A stretch of 47,692 nucleotides of DNA from Pelagophyceae sp. CCMP2097 (lineage: Eukaryota > Sar > Pelagophyceae): assembly GCA_026770575.1 (NCBI GenBank), contig MU657194.1:226051-273742 (forward strand), given 5' to 3'. Numbering within the stretch: the first letter of the stretch is position 1; the number at the start of each line of letters is the position of its first letter. Positions 44,348-47,692 of the stretch are shown here, piece by piece. The position numbers and the translations under genes are program-made. Under the pieces are notes generated by a model, which made no database searches, had not been told where the DNA came from, and saw only the letters and a program-made list of their open reading frames with translations.

Positions 44348-45731
44348 AGGGACCTTCACTTTTTTTCTACAAGATGGTTTCGCCAAGAAACTGATTTTGC
44401 ATTGCGCGTTTTTTTGGCAAAACTAAAGTGGGCATTGGGCTGAGCTTCCGGCGGCCGCGCACGCACCCCAAGGAAAAGTCCGCCAGAGCTCTACTTTAAC
44501 CAAAGAGCGTCTTTTGCACAAGTTACAGCGATCGAAAGATATAGACACCCTTTTTATATAAACACACACCACATAGTTTCTAAAAAAACGGCCACTTTTC
44601 TTAAAAAGAGAGAAGAAACGGCCCACTTTTTCAAAAATATGGGCCAACTGTAGCTTTTTGGTGACAGTCCCGGGCATTTTGGGTCAGGTATTTCGGTGGT
44701 TGCTCGACGTAGCCTTCTTACACACGGCCGTACGCGGCCATCGGCGGTGGATGAACGAAAATCCGAGGTCTCCTTGGGTGGTAACGGCCCTCGCCAAAGT
44801 CGCCAAATCGATTTTCTCAGCCCATAGAAGACATGCCAAAGTTCATCCGGCACGGCTGGAGGCGTCTCGGCGCGCTGCATGCGACCCCGGTATCTGTACC
44901 TCGAAAGACCGTTTCAAATTTGCCCAAAAAATACTTGACTTTCTTGGCGAAACCATCTTGTACCTACAATTGTAGTTAGAAACTGGTTAGAAACTCGTGT
45001 AATTGCGTCAAACCAGTTAGAAACTGGTTAGAAACTCCAGGTTTCTACCTGGCAGGTAGAAAATTCGAGTTAGAAACTAGTTAGAAACTCGTGTATTTGC
45101 GTCGAACTGACCTTGCATAACAGGAAAAGAGAGGGTTGAACGGACTTATCGCGAACGCCCGTGGGCGGGGCGCGCCCAGGTCCGCCGCGCAGCGCGCGCG
45201 CGACGCGCGGCGGTGCCGGCGCGCCGCCAAAGCGGGGGAGGCGGCCGATCGTGCCGCGGCCTCCATCGAGGCGCCCGCGGCCGGTCGATTGGGGGCCGTT
45301 GACTCGCCGTTGAATGCAAGTGCGTTATATTTTCCTTCGTCGAGTCTGACGGATCTGAGCGCGCGGGGCGCATCGGCCGGAGAAGGAGATGCGCGCAGCC
45401 CGGTCGGCTTGGCTCTAACTACATAAAGTTTTTCTAACTATCGCCTGAACCCCGAGGTTCACTTTTTCTAACCAGTTTCTAGGAAGTTCCTGCCCCAATT
45501 AGAATCTGGCCCCAATTAGAATCCAATCTTGCCTATCAGGTGACTTGAAAATATAATATGTTCAGAAAAAGAAATTTTGAACCAATCACGGAGCTCGAAA
45601 TTGGGAATATGTTCAGAAAAAGTTAGATTCTAGTTGGGGCATTTCCGCGAAAGCCGATTCTAATTGGGGCAGGAACTTCCTAGTTAGAAACTGGTCGAGT
45701 TAGAAACTGGTTAGAAAAAGTGAAGGTCCCT
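44348..45731. mobile_element. 1.38-kb non-autonomous TIR element
   Basis: The ends are inverted copies: AGGGACCTTCACTTTTT at 44348 and its reverse complement ending at 45731, flanked on both sides by AAT (44345-44347, 45732-45734), a possible target-site duplication. Internally a perfect 22-bp inverted pair lies at about 44370-44391 and 44943-44964. TTAGAAACTGG-type motifs repeat many times in both orientations, and a larger foldback occupies about 45460-45725. No transposase frame is seen. The superfamily is unknown. Confidence 0.65.
45460..45725. repeat. Foldback inside the TIR element
   Basis: Shared reverse-complement blocks are: TTTTTCTAACCAGTTTCTA, then AGGAAGTTCCTGCCCCAATT, then AGAATC, and a TATGTTCAGAAAAAG word repeated directly at about 45558 and 45607. 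The right arm carries extra TTAGAAACTGG copies. Confidence 0.75.
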
Positions 45732-45738
45732 AATAATA

Positions 45739-46252
45739 TAGGAATTCCTACTCAGCAAAGAATATTATCTTACGAAACTTATTACTGTATATTATTACGT
45801 AATTTATCATAATTTACCCTAAGAATTCGAAAGGGTAACTTACTTTATAGAGGCGTCTTTAAATCCACTCTTATTGGCATATTTCAAATAGTGAGAGCTC
45901 GTCGCCCGCCCCGGTGCTCCTTGCGAGATGTTCCGCGCCACGGCCCTCGTGGGCCTTGGCGCGCGCGCCCGGTTTGCGTTCCCCGTCGGCCTCTGCTTCT
46001 TCGGGACTTCAATTCCTCTACAATTGTAGGAATTCCTAAGACTTAGTAGAAATTATTTTTTACTGACCCGATTAGACTGCGAAAGTAGCGCGCTCTTCTC
46101 AAGCTCCACAGCCTCCGAGGTTCATGGCCCGCGGTGGGCTCGCCGTCGTGATGATAATTACATCTAGATTATGGGCTTCGTTTTTGGCGACTAAAGTAAA
46201 TAACTCTGGCTCAAAAAGTAATTTATCATAACTTACCCAGTAGGAATTCCTA
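45739..46252. repeat. Three copies of palindrome TAGGAATTCCTA
   Basis: Exact 12-bp palindrome at 45739-45750, 46027-46038 and 46241-46252. A 20-bp near-identical direct repeat (TAATTTATCATAA-Y-TTACCC) lies at 45800-45819 and 46219-46238. The arrangement suggests a dispersed or partly duplicated AT-rich repeat family. Confidence 0.8.
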
Positions 46253-46361
46253 AGTTACTGATAATTCTGGTGGATAAATGGGCCCGGGCTTCCAGGGTCT
46301 CCAAGTCCCCCGCTTTGAGTGTAAGCCCACCCCACGTTAGGTCCGGTACAGTGCCGTCGAA

Positions 46362-46470
46362 GTTCAGAATGCAAACTGAAGTTCAGAATGCAAATCGAAA
46401 TTTCATCGAAATTTCACAAAAAAAAGTTGCAGAAATTGTTTTGCAAATTCATTGAAATTTCACCGAAATT
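46362..46470. repeat. Short direct repeats (GAAATTTCA family)
   Basis: GAAGTTCAGAATGCAAA occurs twice in tandem at about 46360-46396. It is followed by four to five GAAATTTCA(T/C) words. No coding sense recognised. Confidence 0.7.
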
Positions 46471-46496
46471 TCATGGTGTGTGTGTTTACGGATTGT

Positions 46497-46768
46497 CCGA
46501 GCTCCGACGCAACGCGCGTCGACCTCCAAGTCGACGGCCGCCACCAACTCGCACCGCGCGTCGACTCCCAAGTCGACGCGTGGTGGCCTTCCCAAGTCGG
46601 TCGCAACACGCGCCGACTTCCCGCCGCATCGACGACGACCGGCGCCAGGAATTTCCGAGTCCCAGAAAATTCTAACGCCGCATCGACGACGACGACGACG
46701 CCGCAGGCCGGCGCCAGCGCCGCAGGTCGGCGCCAGGAATTTCCGAGTCCCAGAAATTTCTCAGAGAT
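46497..46768. repeat. GC-rich tandem and palindromic repeats
   Basis: CCAAGTCGAC/GTCGAC words repeat at 46510-46590. Then two ~88-bp units begin CGCCGCATCGACGACGAC and share a 28-bp block at 46641-46668 and 46729-46756. Confidence 0.75.
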
Positions 46769-47076
46769 AGCCCGGGCCCTTCGCCGCCAGGCCGAGTGAT
46801 AATGTAATACCAGCTCTCCCCATGTATAATTGTTTTCCCCAAACCGTGACTTCTGAACGCGAACTCCACATTGCGCGCGCCGTCGGACTCCAACACACTC
46901 CGACATTGGAAAGAGTTCGTCGCGTGCCTACGAACCACCTTATGTGAAACCGACAGCGCCGCCCAAGCCCCGTGGACCGCGCGCCGCCAACTTCGAGGAT
47001 TGCGCTTTTCCGTCCTGGCGGCCGTCCTCGCTCCGTACGTCTAAGAGCGATTTTAATTGATTCCTAATTTAATCTC

Positions 47077-47153
47077 GGTCTATTCTGAATCGATGCCAGA
47101 ATCGATTCTCACACGATTTGAATAGACCCTGGAATCGATTCAGAATCGATTCA
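47077..47153. repeat. AATCGATT palindrome cluster
   Basis: GGTCTATTC (47077-47085) is inverted as GAATAGACC (47120-47128). Between and beyond them lie four GAATCGAT(T/G)C words. The same word recurs three times at the window's end (about 47643-47680). Confidence 0.75.
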
Positions 47154-47199
47154 AATGACGACCATAACCCATAAAAAGAAAATAATTACAAATTCTGGC

Positions 47200-47315
47200 A
47201 AAAAAGTAGTCTCGAACTCAGACCCATACTATCACCGCTAAACATAAATGAGTCGCGTCCGACCCAATCTTGTTATTCGGGACTCTAGTGTGCATCTTTC
47301 ATCCAGATTCGAACC
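47200..47315 (-). other. Pol III box-like motifs (tRNA-related)
   Basis: On the minus strand, GTTTAGCGGTGATAG (47243-47229, A-box-like) is followed by GTCTGAGTTCGAGAC (47223-47209, B-box-like with pairing ends) and then a T6 run (47205-47200), a typical Pol III terminator. A second B-box-like GGTTCGAATCTGG lies at 47315-47303, identical over 13 bp with the unit at 44154. There is no full cloverleaf, so this is a tRNA-related repeat, not a called tRNA. Confidence 0.35.
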
Positions 47316-47474
47316 CGCGTTCCGGCGGGCGAGTCTCGATCAATTACTTGACTGCATCTATGATATCCTCTCACAACATCTGGTGCACTGTGAATTGTCA
47401 CAGCTTGCATTATAAGTTTCCCTTTGGTATATAAACTGTGTATTCAGAGGTCCACAACCCATCTCCCTCTCCGA

Positions 47475-47508
47475 GCGCGCTGCGCGCGCTTCGCGCGCGC
47501 GCAGCGCG
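47475..47508. repeat. GC-only hairpin with TTC loop
   Basis: GCGCGCTGCGCGCGC (47475-47489) is inverted at 47493-47508 around TTC. It sits in GC-rich sequence just after an AT-rich stretch. Confidence 0.7.
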
Positions 47509-47692
47509 CGCAGCGCACCAAGCGCGAGGCCCCAGCGGCCGTCGCGGTGGCCGTTTCGAGTCGGACTCGGAGTCCATTGGCAATCGCCGGAACGCGCGAA
47601 GGCATTCGCGTCACGGCCATTCGCGCAATTCGGACAAGGCGGATTCGAATCGATGCTGAATCGATTCCGAATCGATTCTCGATCAAATCCAG

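Larger units (their letters stand above)
43672..47692. other. AT-richer, gene-free repeat region
   Basis: About 4 kb with no coding sequence I can support. Base composition drops clearly in AT-rich stretches (for example 44170-44280, 45730-45880, 46020-46080), unlike the GC-rich genic part. It contains the repeats and elements listed separately. Confidence 0.7.

Noticed and set aside
44975..45110. CRISPR-like array from the TTAGAAACT(G/A)GTTAGAAACT repeats
   Set aside because: Spacing is irregular, repeats occur in both orientations inside a TIR element, and the genome is eukaryotic.
45136..45426. A 96-codon frame in the GC-rich core of the TIR element
   Set aside because: Composition is Ala/Arg-rich, there is no recognisable domain and no splice context.

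Overview
The window is nuclear DNA of a GC-rich, intron-bearing microbial eukaryote. The best guess is a photosynthetic stramenopile, probably a pelagophyte (Aureococcus/Pelagomonas type). The evidence is: spliced genes with very short introns (about 40-240 nt) and many GTGCGT 5' splice sites; a homogentisate prenyltransferase with a secondary-plastid type leader; two more proteins with signal-plus-transit-like N termini; an MNS1-type ciliary protein; and very large LRR/IQ/MORN proteins. The species is inferred; no rRNA or marker gene is present. All exon models come from reading frame, splice signals and phase only.

Left part (1-12.7 kb): non-coding sequence, then a decayed Ty1/copia remnant (965-2574) whose left LTR-like repeat is broken by a hairpin insertion. 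Next are a steroid-reductase/DUF1295-like membrane protein (2787-3997, +) and a long minus-strand gene (12319 to 4486) with ribonuclease-inhibitor-type LRRs followed by repeated copies of a module I cannot name with confidence.

Middle part (12.7-21.3 kb): five plus-strand genes in a row. They encode a nucleoplasmin-like histone chaperone with acidic tracts and a Gly/Lys tail, a polytopic PrsW-like protein, a heat-shock-factor-type transcription factor, the tocopherol/plastoquinone-pathway prenyltransferase, and a small four-TM protein.

Centre (21.4-35.5 kb): one minus-strand gene of about 14 kb, only four exons, about 4,639 codons. It runs LRR, many IQ-like motifs, C2, F5/8C-like, an Ig-like fold interrupted by a Cys-rich insert, MORN repeats, and a Tyr/acidic repeat tail. 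It is the most striking object here.

Right part (35.8-43.7 kb): a plastid (probably thylakoid-lumen) protein and a plastid-targeted mitochondrial-carrier-family transporter, transcribed divergently from a 153-bp gap; a COPI-associated/TVP15-like four-TM protein and an MNS1-like axonemal protein, also divergent; and an intronless Ser/Thr kinase with a DLG motif and a tandem-repeat N-terminal region.

Far right (43.7-47.7 kb): AT-richer, gene-free and repeat-dense. It holds a 1,384-bp terminal-inverted-repeat element, tRNA-like/SINE-like units, a long hairpin, recurring palindromes and microsatellites.

The genes do not form one pathway. Three products (prenyltransferase, lumenal protein, carrier) point to the plastid, one (MNS1-like) to the cilium and one (COPI-associated) to the Golgi.
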